DNA from: Ornithodoros turicata
Taxonomy: Eukaryota; Arthropoda; Arachnida; Ixodida; Argasidae
Length of the DNA: 64,000 bases
Direction: 5' to 3'
Assembly: GCF_037126465.1 (NCBI RefSeq)
Contig: NC_088202.1
Coordinates: 79,154,160 to 79,218,159 of the forward strand
Shown: one piece after another, positions 37,501 to 41,877 of the stretch
How the letters are laid out: each line of letters opens with the position of its first letter
How positions within the stretch are numbered: position 1 is the stretch's first letter
Notes under the pieces: generated by a model
What the model was told of the DNA's origin: nothing
The model's input: the letters and a program-made list of their open reading frames with translations, nothing else
Database searches by the model: none
Translations under genes and position numbers: made by a program

Positions 37501-39498
37501 GCTGAGCTTAGTGGTGACGAGGGCTGCATAAGCTAAGAGTGCTAAAGTAAGCACAAGCTATTTACAAAGTGTAATTATCCTACAGCTACATGACTCTAAA
37601 AGCAACGAAGTTACAGGAAAGATTACTTAGACAGAAACGCACCTCATTTAGTTACAGTTACTTGTGAAATGTTATTGAGCTACTTCTCTTCTCAGTTACT
37701 TCCAGTTACTCATTTTCAAGGTAACCATACGTAAAACTTTGACACACAGCGTATCATACGTAATACTTGTTGAAAACAAACTTCTGAAACAACCCACAAC
37801 GTGTTTGGCAGTCAAGCTGATATTGCTAATAAATTTGTTCTTAACACCAGGACATTTTTTGGAGTTATCATTGGAATCAGTCTGTAACGTTCCACCCCAG
37901 GACCTAACACTCGCATGGAAATTCGATTGAAGTAACTTTCCTCAGACTACAAGTTACTCGAAAAAGTATTATTGCAGAATTAGTTACACAAAAGTAATTA
38001 ATTACAGTAACTCAATTACCTTTACTGAGTTACTTAGCAGCTCTGGTGGTATAGCGCTCCTTCTGTTCCCGATGATATCCCTTACGAGTACCCGTGTTGG
38101 TACCGGCATGCATCGTCAAATCGGTCGACGTCCTGAGGTCGTTCGGCATGATAGGACAATCCGTAGTGAGAGGCGACAGAATTCCACCCCGGAACACGTT
38201 GAAAGTGCGCTCATTTTCTACTGTTTTCACGCTTTCAATAAGAAGATGCGTGCACGGTGCTTTGAGTTCAATTCGAAGATAAAGATTGTCATGCAATCAG
38301 AGCGGTTTTGTGGGCGCCGAAATCTCCATAATATATTTCTTCCTATTTCTCTCGCTGGCTCCGTGGAATACTTTGCAGTGCAACAGAGGAATGACATCAG
38401 AGTTTATCAGAGACATCAGAGTTTATCAGAAAAAAAAAAAAGAAAACACGAAGAAATTGAATTCGTCAAATGACATCAGAATTTATAATAGAAGCATACT
38501 TCTTCTGAGCAGCAATTGTCACCGAAGTGCACGCGATAGAGTGGTACGTTACCGTAAATAACCAATGCTGGCGGTATCGCTCGTAGTGCCGGTAGTGCAA
38601 TATTGATCGTGCCTATTCCAAGAGAATTCATGCCTTTTTGGGCCTTTTTCAGTGCCTTTTTAGGCGCCTAAAACGGGTGTTTTTAGTGCCTTCAAATCCG
38701 CTCTTTATTAATGACATGTAGTGCACGAAGAAACGACTGCGTTGCAGAGCAAATGAACATCCCGAGGACCCTTTCGCAACAAGGTACCCTTTTACAAGTT
38801 ATCCCGTTATTGTTCACCATCTGGACAGTCCCACCAAGGGTATGAAGAAAAACAACACACAGACAGAGCGAAGAAACAATGTTGACCGTGAAATTGCAGT
38901 AGAAAAACAAACAATATGGTCGATTAAGAAGAAGGGGCAGCTGATATGTGCTCTTCAAGCGAAATGCTCTACACACACGCACACACATACATTAGATGAC
39001 GATGAGGCGGGCGATGAAGTGCTCTACAACTAACGATGCCGCCCTGCTACTTTGTTAGTTGTCATTGCGTTGTTCCCATAAGACATAGCAGAAATGACTG
39101 GAGTGCTGTTACTCTGCGTCTCTGTGCAGTGTGTGTTCCACTCCCTCGTCCACTGCGTAACGGATGACGACCACAGACACACATATTTCTTGTACATTAA
39201 ATGGGATGCATACAACTTCAAGCACATGTGTGCCACATGATGATTACACTCTTTCTCTTTCATGTTAACAGCTTTGAGCAAATAATCCATATTCGGGGAA
39301 AAACAAGACAATTGTAGGTGGTGCATCACTATTCAGATCGTTTTCTGTTGGGGACTTTAAGTGAAAGCGACAACAACATGTTTGGCAGCTAGAGTGAATA
39401 CCAGGCGTTGCGGTAACGTACCTTGTTCCACCGCGTCCAGAAAGCGCGAAAACGGCGATTAAAAGGAGTCCTTCCTGTACCGAATGCCATAATGTCAT
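2641..39498 (-). CDS. LGC1: cys-loop ligand-gated (glycine/GluCl-like) channel subunit, 3' end off-window
   Basis: Seven exons join in phase (39422-39498, 35608-35753, 24388-24455, 9065-9294, 8873-8955, 3621-3755, 2641-3002) to give 367 codons with no stop. Visible parts: a signal peptide of about 25 residues; the DYDKRAWPTYG segment before the first beta strand; a Cys-loop with C181 and C195 (13 residues between); M1 about 265-287; M2 from R294; M3 about 328-348. M4 is missing, probably off the left edge. Members of this family form pentameric plasma-membrane channels gated by a neurotransmitter or pH; the ligand cannot be read here. Oddities: Lys at M2 6' (residue 300) and a Pro-Pro-Arg pore entry instead of Pro-Ala-Arg. 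Introns of about 11 and 15 kb are filled with transposons. The exon pattern equals that of LGC2. Confidence 0.85.
3356..3415. repeat. 60-bp near-perfect hairpin in LGC1 intron 6
   Basis: Two 27-base arms (3356-3382 and 3389-3415) are reverse complements with about two mismatches, separated by a 6-base loop. The size and symmetry resemble a pre-miRNA-like foldback or the collapsed core of a small TIR element. I cannot choose between these from sequence alone. Confidence 0.7.
3621..3755 (-). CDS. LGC1 exon 6 (pre-M1 extracellular)
   Basis: 135 bp, identical in length to its LGC2, LGC3 and LGC4 counterparts. The acceptor is atggcag and the donor ACGG|GTACGT. It encodes the loop C region with VLTWSDVEPVILQIPIEMQ. 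No cysteine is present, so the second disulfide of the GluCl/GlyR type is absent. Confidence 0.9.
4050..4252. repeat. Short element built of GGTATAAA words
   Basis: The word GGTATAAA or its complement TTTATACC recurs on both strands about ten times within 200 bp, ending at TTTTTTTCTAACAGTGTA. Related GTATAG/TTTATACC ends with GACAGTGTA occur near 11810-11832 and 12840-12868. This is best read as a miniature inverted-repeat element. Its exact borders are uncertain. Confidence 0.5.
4430..5030 (+). pseudogene. LINE ORF2 C-terminus (RNase H remnant)
   Basis: The frame starts near LQWIPGHIGISGNEKADEMA, the last conserved RNase H block (H ... G-NE-x-AD). It continues through ETLLHRLCLNVPYG and SPNCLLCGTVENTEH, the typical Cys-His tail of I-group ORF2. 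One frameshift near 4840 moves the rest (CPKHAAQRGILRQNL ... SALETLY stop) into another frame. It is non-functional. Confidence 0.8.
4430..5236 (+). mobile_element. 5'-truncated non-LTR retrotransposon (LINE) 3' fragment
   Basis: It carries the end of an ORF2 (RNase H C-terminal half plus zinc-knuckle-like tail) followed by a 3' UTR that ends in a short (ACC)n tail near 5222-5236. The same kind of ACC-rich terminus is seen on other LINE and SINE copies in this window. It is 5' truncated, as is usual for target-primed insertions. Confidence 0.75.
5245..6486. mobile_element. DNA element with GGCCGAA-reiterated inverted ends
   Basis: The left end (about 5245-5340) and right end (about 6270-6486) are inverted relative to each other. 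Each is made of tandem variants of an 11-14 base word, (A)AAGGCCGAANNTCA. The interior (5340-6265) has no convincing coding capacity. The ends look like reiterated subterminal binding sites. I could not fix the target duplication. Confidence 0.65.
6490..7335. other. LGC1 intron, nothing recognised
   Basis: Intronic sequence between LGC1 exons 5 and 6. I see no supportable gene, RNA or element boundary. Confidence 0.4.
7347..7506 (-). mobile_element. SINE-A copy, 5' truncated
   Basis: On the plus strand it begins with (GGT)n, followed by the conserved core GCCGTTGTCGGCCTCAC ... GGCAACGTCACGAC and a body ending in GCCAACATATGTCTG. Flanks show an 11-bp imperfect duplication (ctggaccaata at 7336-7346, ttggaccagta at 7507-7517). 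In sense orientation the (ACC)n run is the 3' tail. Confidence 0.75.
7900..8425 (+). mobile_element. SINE-B, tRNA-derived, with CT-rich tail
   Basis: A (GTGA)n-like lead is followed by a tRNA-like unit at about 8022-8094 holding an A-box-like TTAGCTCAATTGATAGAG and a B-box-like GGATTCGAGTCC. A non-tRNA body and the motif GGAATAGCAAGCC follow, then CT-rich sequence and a C run at 8404-8428. A second copy lies in opposite orientation at 30744-30960, and the tail motif alone recurs at 31596-31665. Confidence 0.7.
8404..8428. repeat. Poly-C tract
   Basis: An uninterrupted C run of about 25 bases at the end of the SINE-B copy. It is likely length-variable and error-prone in assembly. Confidence 0.9.
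8873..8955 (-). CDS. LGC1 exon 5 (Cys-loop)
   Basis: 83 bp. The acceptor is ttttgcag and the donor CGTTCCT|GTGAGT. It encodes LSTKLSCVMNFHNFPFDKQK followed by C, the canonical 13-residue Cys-loop with F-P-F-D. Its length equals that of the Cys-loop exon in LGC2, LGC3 and LGC4. Confidence 0.92.
9065..9294 (-). CDS. LGC1 exon 4 (extracellular beta-strand core)
   Basis: 230 bp. The acceptor is caaaaccag and the donor ATCAG|GTAAGG. It encodes MYLRQSWKDPRVNF, LWKPDLFLANAKD and DGDILFSIR, all hallmarks of the GluCl/GlyR/GABA-A extracellular domain (W-x-PDxFF-xN, L-Y/F-S-x-R). NRT is a candidate N-glycosylation site. Confidence 0.93.
9560..10885 (-). pseudogene. LINE 1 ORF2 thumb region, RNase H and Cys-His tail
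   Basis: The open frame contains the RNase H blocks IFTDASTTSSG (Asp), SATAAELYGVL (Glu), IYSDSKCSLQ (Asp) and PSHCGIAGNETVDAAAR (last Asp). The tail TVLHRLRLNVPYSAR ... CREYGVVEDVEHILLRC follows. This order after a reverse transcriptase is typical of I-group elements. The apparent start is only where the nested element cuts the frame; it joins the RT frame directly if that insertion is removed. Confidence 0.85.
11518..12312 (+). repeat. Direct repeat copy 1 inside the nested TIR element
   Basis: It shares long blocks with 12576-13250, for example the stretch around TACTGCATTAAGGACTGTG and that around CACAATCTCCACACC. It differs by small indels and one SINE insertion. Confidence 0.8.
11921..12021 (-). 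mobile_element. SINE-A copy with perfect 10-bp target duplication
   Basis: The 101-bp insertion starts with (GGT)n, contains GCCGTTGTCGGCCTCACG and GGCAACGTCACGAC, and ends CTGGGCCGACG. TGCTATTAGC flanks it on both sides (11911-11920 and 12022-12031). The sister repeat copy has a single TGCTATTAGC at 12952-12961 and no insert, giving a filled/empty site pair within the window. Confidence 0.92.
12480..12556. repeat. GATTTATTTCG-word array (X-family end)
   Basis: Four or five diverged tandem copies of gRtttatttcgg within 75 bp, ending CGGTCACCACCC. The same word array forms the ends of element X at 21038-22742. This is probably a solo or truncated end of that family. Confidence 0.5.
12576..13250 (+). 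repeat. Direct repeat copy 2 inside the nested TIR element (SINE-empty)
   Basis: The counterpart of 11518-12312, without the SINE. It carries the unoccupied target TGCTATTAGC at 12952-12961. It ends with the right TIR of the element. Confidence 0.8.
13266..14369 (-). pseudogene. LINE 1 reverse transcriptase
   Basis: The open frame shows RT blocks in order: SAPGPDGVSYKAI, the AGFRKARTSIDCI region, AVSLDIKRAYDTTSYNHVL (motif A Asp), AGVPQGSVLSPLLFN (motif B) and SLYADDICIWS (motif C, YADD-type), then the HHRFLGVTLDRSLSW thumb block. It is cut at its C-terminal side by the TIR element at 13265. Upstream frameshifts separate it from the endonuclease, so this copy is inactive. Confidence 0.88.
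14912..15610 (-). pseudogene. LINE 1 endonuclease domain
   Basis: The frame begins close to VFQWNINGMRTKLGDF, the N-terminal block of AP-like endonucleases. It contains ISEHRM (Glu), SVYIAPSV, ICGDFNAHGNSWGSQ (the GDFNAH catalytic block) and LGSDHIVI (the terminal SDH block). It breaks near 14912 by frameshift before the RT. Confidence 0.88.
15804..16216 (-). pseudogene. LINE 1 ORF1 (gag-like) C-terminus with CCHC knuckles
   Basis: The segment HYAKDCRG ... CKICAGAHHFKTC ... CVNCGEKYTASYGAC gives consecutive cysteine-rich knuckles typical of ORF1 in I/Jockey-like elements. The last knuckle has Tyr where His is usual. A Lys/Pro-rich tail follows. The N-terminal part is missing because LINE 2 abuts at 16217. 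Confidence 0.8.
16217..17305 (-). mobile_element. LINE 2: 5'-truncated non-LTR retrotransposon
   Basis: The minus-strand order is RNase H ORF end (17318-16392), a 3' UTR, then the SINE-A-like 3' terminus (CGTGACGATGCCCAC ... GCCAACAACGCCAAGC) and a C run seen as 14 G at 16217-16230. It abuts the broken ORF1 of LINE 1, so it probably inserted into it. Its upstream side is interrupted by element Z at about 17306. Confidence 0.8.
16392..17305 (-). pseudogene. LINE 2 RNase H and Cys-His tail
   Basis: RNase H blocks are present: LVFTDGSIDHRS, SSTTAELLALL, LLTDSRSAL and LQWIPSHVGIRGNERADQLA. The tail TMLHRLRTGSAFTNSQL ... CGHCNHPETIAHILTEC follows. The frame is intact to its stop, but the upstream RT is absent. 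The first residues of the open frame (MRVTFF) are encoded by the TIR of element Z, not by the LINE. Confidence 0.85.
17489..18507 (+). mobile_element. hAT-like element with exact 8-bp target duplication
   Basis: The ends CAGGGTGTCGGAGCGAACCG and CGGTTCGACACCCTG are inverted. GTCATGAC flanks both sides (17481-17488 and 18508-18515), the 8-bp duplication expected for the hAT superfamily. The ends are filled with variants of CCGAAAACC and AACCGGAACC. A short coding remnant near 18134-18260 resembles a BED finger. Confidence 0.88.
18134..18260 (+). pseudogene. Possible BED zinc-finger remnant of hAT transposase
   Basis: One frame reads GRDRSNPGRKYFMYDITTNK then SVCSMHFKKG. This is like the BED-finger pattern (aromatic-rich K-Y-F-x-Y-D ... 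N-K-S-x-C) that opens many hAT transposases. The second cysteine appears to be replaced. A stop follows soon after. Without a homology search this is a moderate call. Confidence 0.45.
18567..19290 (-). mobile_element. Element X', truncated inverted copy of element X
   Basis: Reverse-complement similarity to 21038-22530 covers the unique middle part and the GATTTATTTCG-word end (19100-19290). It lacks the second terminus of X. At the point where X carries a MITE (21661-22395), X' is continuous, so it preserves the empty site. Confidence 0.75.
19962..20741 (+). pseudogene. Penelope-like reverse transcriptase
   Basis: The 259-residue frame has SLDIKDLYCSL (motif A), KTGVCIGSAIAPVLSEIYLS (motif B region), LLVKRFVDDLLLLS (motif C, FVDD rather than YVDD) and LQFLDMRLLL. 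The spacing and G-x-x-x-x-P-x-L-x-x-I-Y motif B fit Penelope rather than LINE RT. The upstream finger part (19850-19960) is degraded. Confidence 0.82.
20935..21037 (+). pseudogene. GIY-YIG endonuclease, first half
   Basis: The frame reads NVVYQIPLACGFCYIGQTKR followed by CLNDRH. This contains the VVYxIPL-x-C-G-x-CYIGQT core (the YIG of GIY-YIG) with the conserved Arg/Asn downstream. It stops at the insertion point of element X. Confidence 0.82.
21038..22742. mobile_element. Element X, TIR element in the Penelope GIY-YIG gene
   Basis: Inverted ends share ACGCCGAAATAAATC. Flanks are CACAGGAG at 21030-21037 and 22743-22750, an exact 8-bp duplication. End regions are arrays of variants of GATTTATTTCG on both sides. 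It contains a nested MITE (21661-22395). No coding capacity was recognised. The superfamily is uncertain; the 8-bp duplication allows hAT-like. Confidence 0.82.
21661..22395. mobile_element. MITE in element X with 8-bp duplication
   Basis: The ends CATACCTGGGTAAATTAC and CTACCCAGGTATG are inverted. Flanks ATCAAGAG (21653-21660) and ATCAAGTG (22396-22403) differ at one base. The ends are made of reiterated TTACATTAC/GTAATTAAATTAC words. It is probably a hAT-type non-autonomous element. Copy X' lacks it. Confidence 0.82.
22743..22993 (+). pseudogene. GIY-YIG endonuclease, second half
   Basis: The frame continues with EHASKVKNE, SELGKHLKVC, PIWDETFVKARETDLSRRLL and NCVSKASVTF. This is the typical C-terminal block of Penelope endonucleases (R-x-EH ... 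L-x-x-H-x-x-C ... R-E-I-x-EA ... G-x-x-CVS-x-PS). A 1-base frame slip relative to the first half remains even if X is removed. Confidence 0.8.
23000..24380. other. Intronic sequence with C-rich runs
   Basis: LGC1 intron 3. A C run at about 23820-23832 and another at about 23924-23936 are the only clear features. A CAGGGTGTTTCAGATGG motif near 23183 may be one TIR of a small TA-type element, but no partner was found. Confidence 0.4.
24388..24455 (-). CDS. LGC1 exon 3 (early extracellular strand)
   Basis: 68 bp. The acceptor is cttcttgcag and the donor GACATG|GTAAGA. It encodes EPTYVTVNVRLNTLGPLNPN then DM, matching the family segment (P-T-x-V-x-V ... GP-x-x-x-x-DM). The same 68-bp exon exists in LGC2 and LGC3. 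It is isolated in TE-rich DNA, about 11 kb from exon 2 and 15 kb from exon 4, and would be missed by length-based gene finding. Confidence 0.88.
25374..25703 (+). other. Arm ORF, left (109 aa), unknown
   Basis: A frame containing SPLDYAQKKNQNSDLIGRR and VAPCPACCKIEF. The mirror ORF 26983-27306 (minus) encodes nearly the same protein. I do not recognise the family. Differences between arms often change amino acids, so selection for protein is doubtful. Confidence 0.3.
26428..26625 (+). other. Small ORF in foldback loop, unknown
   Basis: A 65-residue frame, basic at the start (KIREEMGRKRGRKLE), with CNCHDCRELSC in the middle. It sits in the only single-copy part of the foldback element and could be the relic of a transposase or captured gene. 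No family was recognised. Confidence 0.25.
26983..27306 (-). other. Arm ORF, right (107 aa), unknown
   Basis: The mirror copy of the left-arm ORF. It shares SVRNVSDTS, SSTIPPKND, SPLDYAQKKNQNSDLIGRR and PPLYAERIQVVAPCPACC. Function is unknown. Confidence 0.3.
27547..28142 (+). mobile_element. 5'-inverted (twin-primed) LINE fragment
   Basis: TAGCCTTGTAGGG (27534-27546 and 28143-28155) is a 13-bp duplication around the insert. The 3' end lies in plus orientation (28068-28142, CGTGACGCTGCCCGC ... ACGGCAAGG then (ACC)n). The upstream part (27547-28067) is inverted and encodes the ORF2 C-terminus on the minus strand. This is the signature of twin priming. Confidence 0.85.
27627..27960 (-). pseudogene. 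LINE ORF2 C-terminus in inverted segment
   Basis: The minus-strand frame reads CPHCPNQEETVHHIFVNCPA with LHRLRSGSSLTASSLFKY before it and a natural stop at 27627-27629. It is the Cys-His tail of a non-LTR ORF2. Confidence 0.75.
28366..28576. mobile_element. 211-bp TA-type MITE
   Basis: The ends CAGGGTGTTCAAAATTAAG and their complement are flanked by TA on both sides (28364-28365, 28577-28578), fitting a Tc1/mariner-type non-autonomous element. An internal palindrome AAACAGGTGCT ... AGCACCTGTTT lies near 28465-28500. Confidence 0.85.
28735..28830. repeat. GGAGTAA-word cluster
   Basis: GGAGTAA and its complement TTACTCC recur five or six times in under 100 bp, probably the collapsed core of a small TIR element. 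A sister pattern with GGACTAAA words lies near 31195-31260. Confidence 0.4.
28885..29302. repeat. GGTGTAAAA-word region 1
   Basis: It starts GCACAGTAAATTC and holds repeated AAAACACC/GGTGTTTTT words on both strands. It is probably a miniature member of the same family as 29303-30704. Confidence 0.45.
29303..30704 (+). mobile_element. Element E2 (GGTGTAAAA family), copy 1
   Basis: The ends CACAGTAAATC and GTTTACAGTGTG are inverted. Both flanking regions are packed with GGTGTAAAA words and complements. An interior block at 30180-30330 encodes CDALRSG ... EPRLE-x-C in one frame. A second copy in opposite orientation is 40156-41877. No transposase was recognised. Confidence 0.6.
30744..30960 (-). 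mobile_element. SINE-B copy (tRNA-derived), reverse orientation
   Basis: The reverse complement gives TTAGCTCAGTTGGTAGAAC (A-box-like) and a B-box-like GTTTCGAGTC, followed by GCTGGCTAACCTTTTCAGTG as in the 7900-8425 copy. The upstream (GAGTGAGTG) lead is shared too. The T-arm is degenerate, so it is not a functional tRNA gene. Confidence 0.72.
31560..31670 (+). repeat. Solo SINE-B/LINE tail
   Basis: GGGAATAGCAAGCC followed by GGTTAACCTTTCCCTTC, a CT-rich run and CATATTCCCCCC match the tail of the SINE-B copy at 8335-8425. No tRNA-like head is attached. Confidence 0.5.
32701..33217 (+). mobile_element. TRIM (517-bp miniature LTR retroelement)
   Basis: Two 94-bp direct repeats (32701-32794 and 33124-33217) beginning TGTAACGGCCGG and ending CTCGCAAC differ at two positions. 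The 329-bp interior has no coding capacity. A purine-rich AAGGAGGGAGAG just before the right repeat serves as a polypurine-tract candidate. It sits inside a mariner transposase gene. The target duplication was not clear. Confidence 0.85.
33218..33870 (+). pseudogene. Mariner transposase, C-terminal two thirds (broken)
   Basis: Recognisable blocks: HEHFLFRKVCASWVSRHLTC, ESWMHRFTPETKRSS, VDVLEQGVTVNAQHYPP and KVILLHNNARPHTA (second catalytic Asp replaced by Asn in the usual HDNARPH). At least two stops or frame changes. It cannot encode an active enzyme. Confidence 0.82.
34510..34890 (-). mobile_element. SINE-C copy with (TA)n tail
   Basis: In reverse orientation a tRNA-like B box GGGTTCGAACCCG opens the head, and the sequence ends CCCAATTATATATATATA. 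The plus strand shows GGTTCTTTAACGTGCGATG and GTGTTTACGTCGCGAGAC. A 5'-truncated copy with the same terminus is at 52030-52066. The right border is uncertain. Confidence 0.6.
34936..35013. repeat. Hairpin with stem of about 35 bp
   Basis: GCGCATCTTCGGACACGCGT and its complement face each other around a CACATTGGG loop region. It lies at the centre of the 34101-35327 foldback, likely where its two arms meet. Confidence 0.75.
35608..35753 (-). CDS. LGC1 exon 2
   Basis: 146 bp, equal to LGC2 exon 2. The acceptor is ttcattgtgcag and the donor GAAAAC|GTAAGT. It encodes the mature N-terminus with QLPDLDAVFRDYDKRAWPTY. A second acceptor (gcatgtag) further in would also keep phase; I prefer the upstream one because of the matching length. 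Confidence 0.78.
35770..39410. other. LGC1 intron 1, no further gene
   Basis: It contains ORFs at 36161-36406 and 36873-37208 that I cannot place in any family and do not call. A stretch with reiterated GTTACTT/AAGTAAC words (about 37520-38045) ends GCAGCTCTG like a hAT MITE terminus. Confidence 0.4.
37520..38045. repeat. GTTACTT-word region, possible hAT MITE
   Basis: Repeated GTTACTT/AAGTAAC on both ends. The right end reads GAGTTACTTAGCAGCTCTG, whose complement starts CAGAGCTGC like many hAT TIRs. The left end and target duplication were not resolved. Confidence 0.4.
39422..39498 (-). CDS. LGC1 exon 1 (signal peptide)
   Basis: 77 bp from ATG at 39496-39498 to the donor ACAAG|GTACGT. It encodes MTLWHSVQEGLLLIAVFALS then GRGGT, a hydrophobic signal peptide. 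It ends in phase 2, matching exon 2. The same length and phase as the signal exon proposed for LGC2 supports both. Confidence 0.72.
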
Positions 39499-40155
39499 AC
39501 TTTGCACCAGTAAAAGGGGTTACTAACAAATGAGAACTAAAAGTCGTGCGTCGGGAATCGAACCAACCGGCTGACATCCCCCATCAATTCTATGACAATT
39601 ATTGAATGGCCATGCATAAACACCTCGGATGACTGAGCACGCTTCCGAACATTGTCTCATGTTGCTGGGCGGAAGCGTTGTAGCTGTACATCATCAGCTT
39701 CTGCCTTAGTTACTTGTGCAATGACAGAATGACAGTGTGTAATGACAAGTGGGTGTGTCTAGAAGAGAATCTACTGCATCTATACATCAATGCAGGCGAT
39801 GTAGGATTTCTTATCCTTGTACTTTTGGAAGAATAAGCAGTAATTATGCAGAAATCGATGCATACCCCACACTCTCCATCAAGGAATGAGTGGTCTCACG
39901 AAGTACATGCGTCAGTACCGACAACTGGTTCAGCTTATCAGAGAGCCAAGGGGCTTGTGGCAGGAAGTGAAATATGGAGACTCCGGCATCTAGGAGGCAC
40001 TGGCTTCCCGAGATTGTTACGGGGATTCACGCAATATATTTTAACACCTGAATGCTAATATGTTAGTTCGAATCTATGTTATATTATATGTTAGAACAAA
40101 GTTATGCACAGACAATGAGAACCAGACGTATATCAGAATCCCAAAGAGAGCAGTG

Positions 40156-41877
40156 AATACTAGTGCACAGCAAACTTTTTTACACTGTTTTGGTGTAAAT
40201 GGCTTGCCCCAGGGCGCACACTTTTTTAGTGTTGCCTTTACACTCAAATGATGGGTATTTTGTTAAAACACCCTTTAGTTAAGTGTAATCCTAATAAAAC
40301 ACTCTTATAATGGGCGTTTCACAACAAAAACACCCTTAAAACGGGAGTATTCTATTGAAAACACCTTTTATGATGGAATTGTTTTCTGACAAATATTCCG
40401 TCTCAAATGGCTAGTGTAATAGAAGCTTCCGCGGCAGCGTGCCGAGACCAGTGGCCGAGACATACAGTTCGACGTTCTTGCTTCTATGGCAAGCACCAAC
40501 ACTCCAAGCTCCTGAACATGGCAGACTTCCAGCCGTGGTTCCATCGTTAAACGTGAACCGGAGCGCAATGCGTCGCATGCACGCCTTTGCAACACTGTGG
40601 GACCAACGTCAGCACCGAAGTTTGAAGAGACCTCGGGCACCCACAGTAGCCTATATTGGCGTGTCAGATGGATCATACAGGGTGGTTCACCAACCATGAT
40701 AGAAATTCATAGTAAAAAACGTAGGCCCCGGAGAGACATGCGGTAAAGGGATTTTTTTCTGCCAATAACTTTTGCCACATATTGGTAACATTTTTATTTC
40801 ATTTCTCCGCCTCTTTTTTGACGGCTCGTAGTGTGAGCGCAAAGCTGCGAAGAAAGGAGGTTACATTGACACGCCACACGAGGGTGGAAAGGGTTACTAG
40901 CCGTCGGGCGACCTCATTTTTGATAAGATAGCTCTGATTCCCGCACTCACCGCGCGTGTTTGTTCCGTGGGTAAGGCTTGTAACCCTTTCCCCCCTCGTG
41001 TGGCGTGTCAATGTAACCTCATTTCTTCGCAACTTTGCGCTCAAACTACGAGCCGTCAAAAAAGAGGCGGAGCCGAGGGGGCATTTCCAGGGATTTTCGG
41101 CGAATTTATTTCGGCAATTGCCATTGCATTACGAGTGGGATTATGTGCTATACTGAGTAAAATGACCACGGGAAACTTATTTCCGCAAAGAAAACGTTAG
41201 GTTGCCTTGGGAAATTTCGGAGTTCAATTCAAGAAATTAACTTTCCGTCAATTGAAACGAAATAAAAATGTAACCAATATGTGGCAAAAGTTATTGGCAG
41301 AAAAAAATCCCTTGACCGCATGTCTCTCTGGGACCTACGTTTTTTACTATGAATTTCTATCATGCTTGGTGGACCACCCTGTATACTGAAATACAATTTG
41401 TTGGGGCACGTTCGTTACATGTGGTGGGGCCGGAACGTTTGTAACGGTGACCGGAATTTTGCAATTAACACCCACGCTTGCAACGAGTCAAAGATACCAA
41501 CTAAAGTCCTAATATCCTTCCCTGTCAAAGACTGTGTTTTTAACTCAGGTTACCTTCTATAATGTGATTACTTGCTCAGCGGAGCTGTGAAACCAGCATA
41601 ATTTTTCTCTCGCGAATTAAAACACCATTTTTAACACCGTATTCCCAATTCAAACTGGGTGTAAAAAAATGTGTATTTCGACGTAAACACCTGTTTCAAC
41701 ACTCCACTTTACACCCTTAATGATCGACATTAGATGAGACGTGGTGTATGCCGATATTACACCTTCAGTAATGCTCTTCTTGCACACTTTGCGGGATAGA
41801 AAATCGTGCTTTTTTAAAATAAGAATACACCTTTTTTGAGCAAATAAAGGTGTAAAATGACTTACTGTGTGGTTTTT
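40156..41877 (-). mobile_element. Element E2, copy 2 (inverted), with nested MITE
   Basis: The ends CACAGCAAAC and CTTACTGTGTG. GGTGTAAAA words flank both sides (40160-40380, 41590-41870). An interior block encodes CDALRSGSRLTMEPRLEVC on the minus strand, matching copy 1. A 704-bp TA MITE (40678-41381) is nested inside. Confidence 0.6.
40678..41381. mobile_element. TA-type MITE, 704 bp
   Basis: The ends CAGGGTGGTTCACCAACCAT and ATGCTTGGTGGACCACCCTG are flanked by TA (40676-40677, 41382-41383). The inverted similarity continues inward for over 100 bp, and an inner pair of inverted segments (about 40800-41070) follows. Confidence 0.83.
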
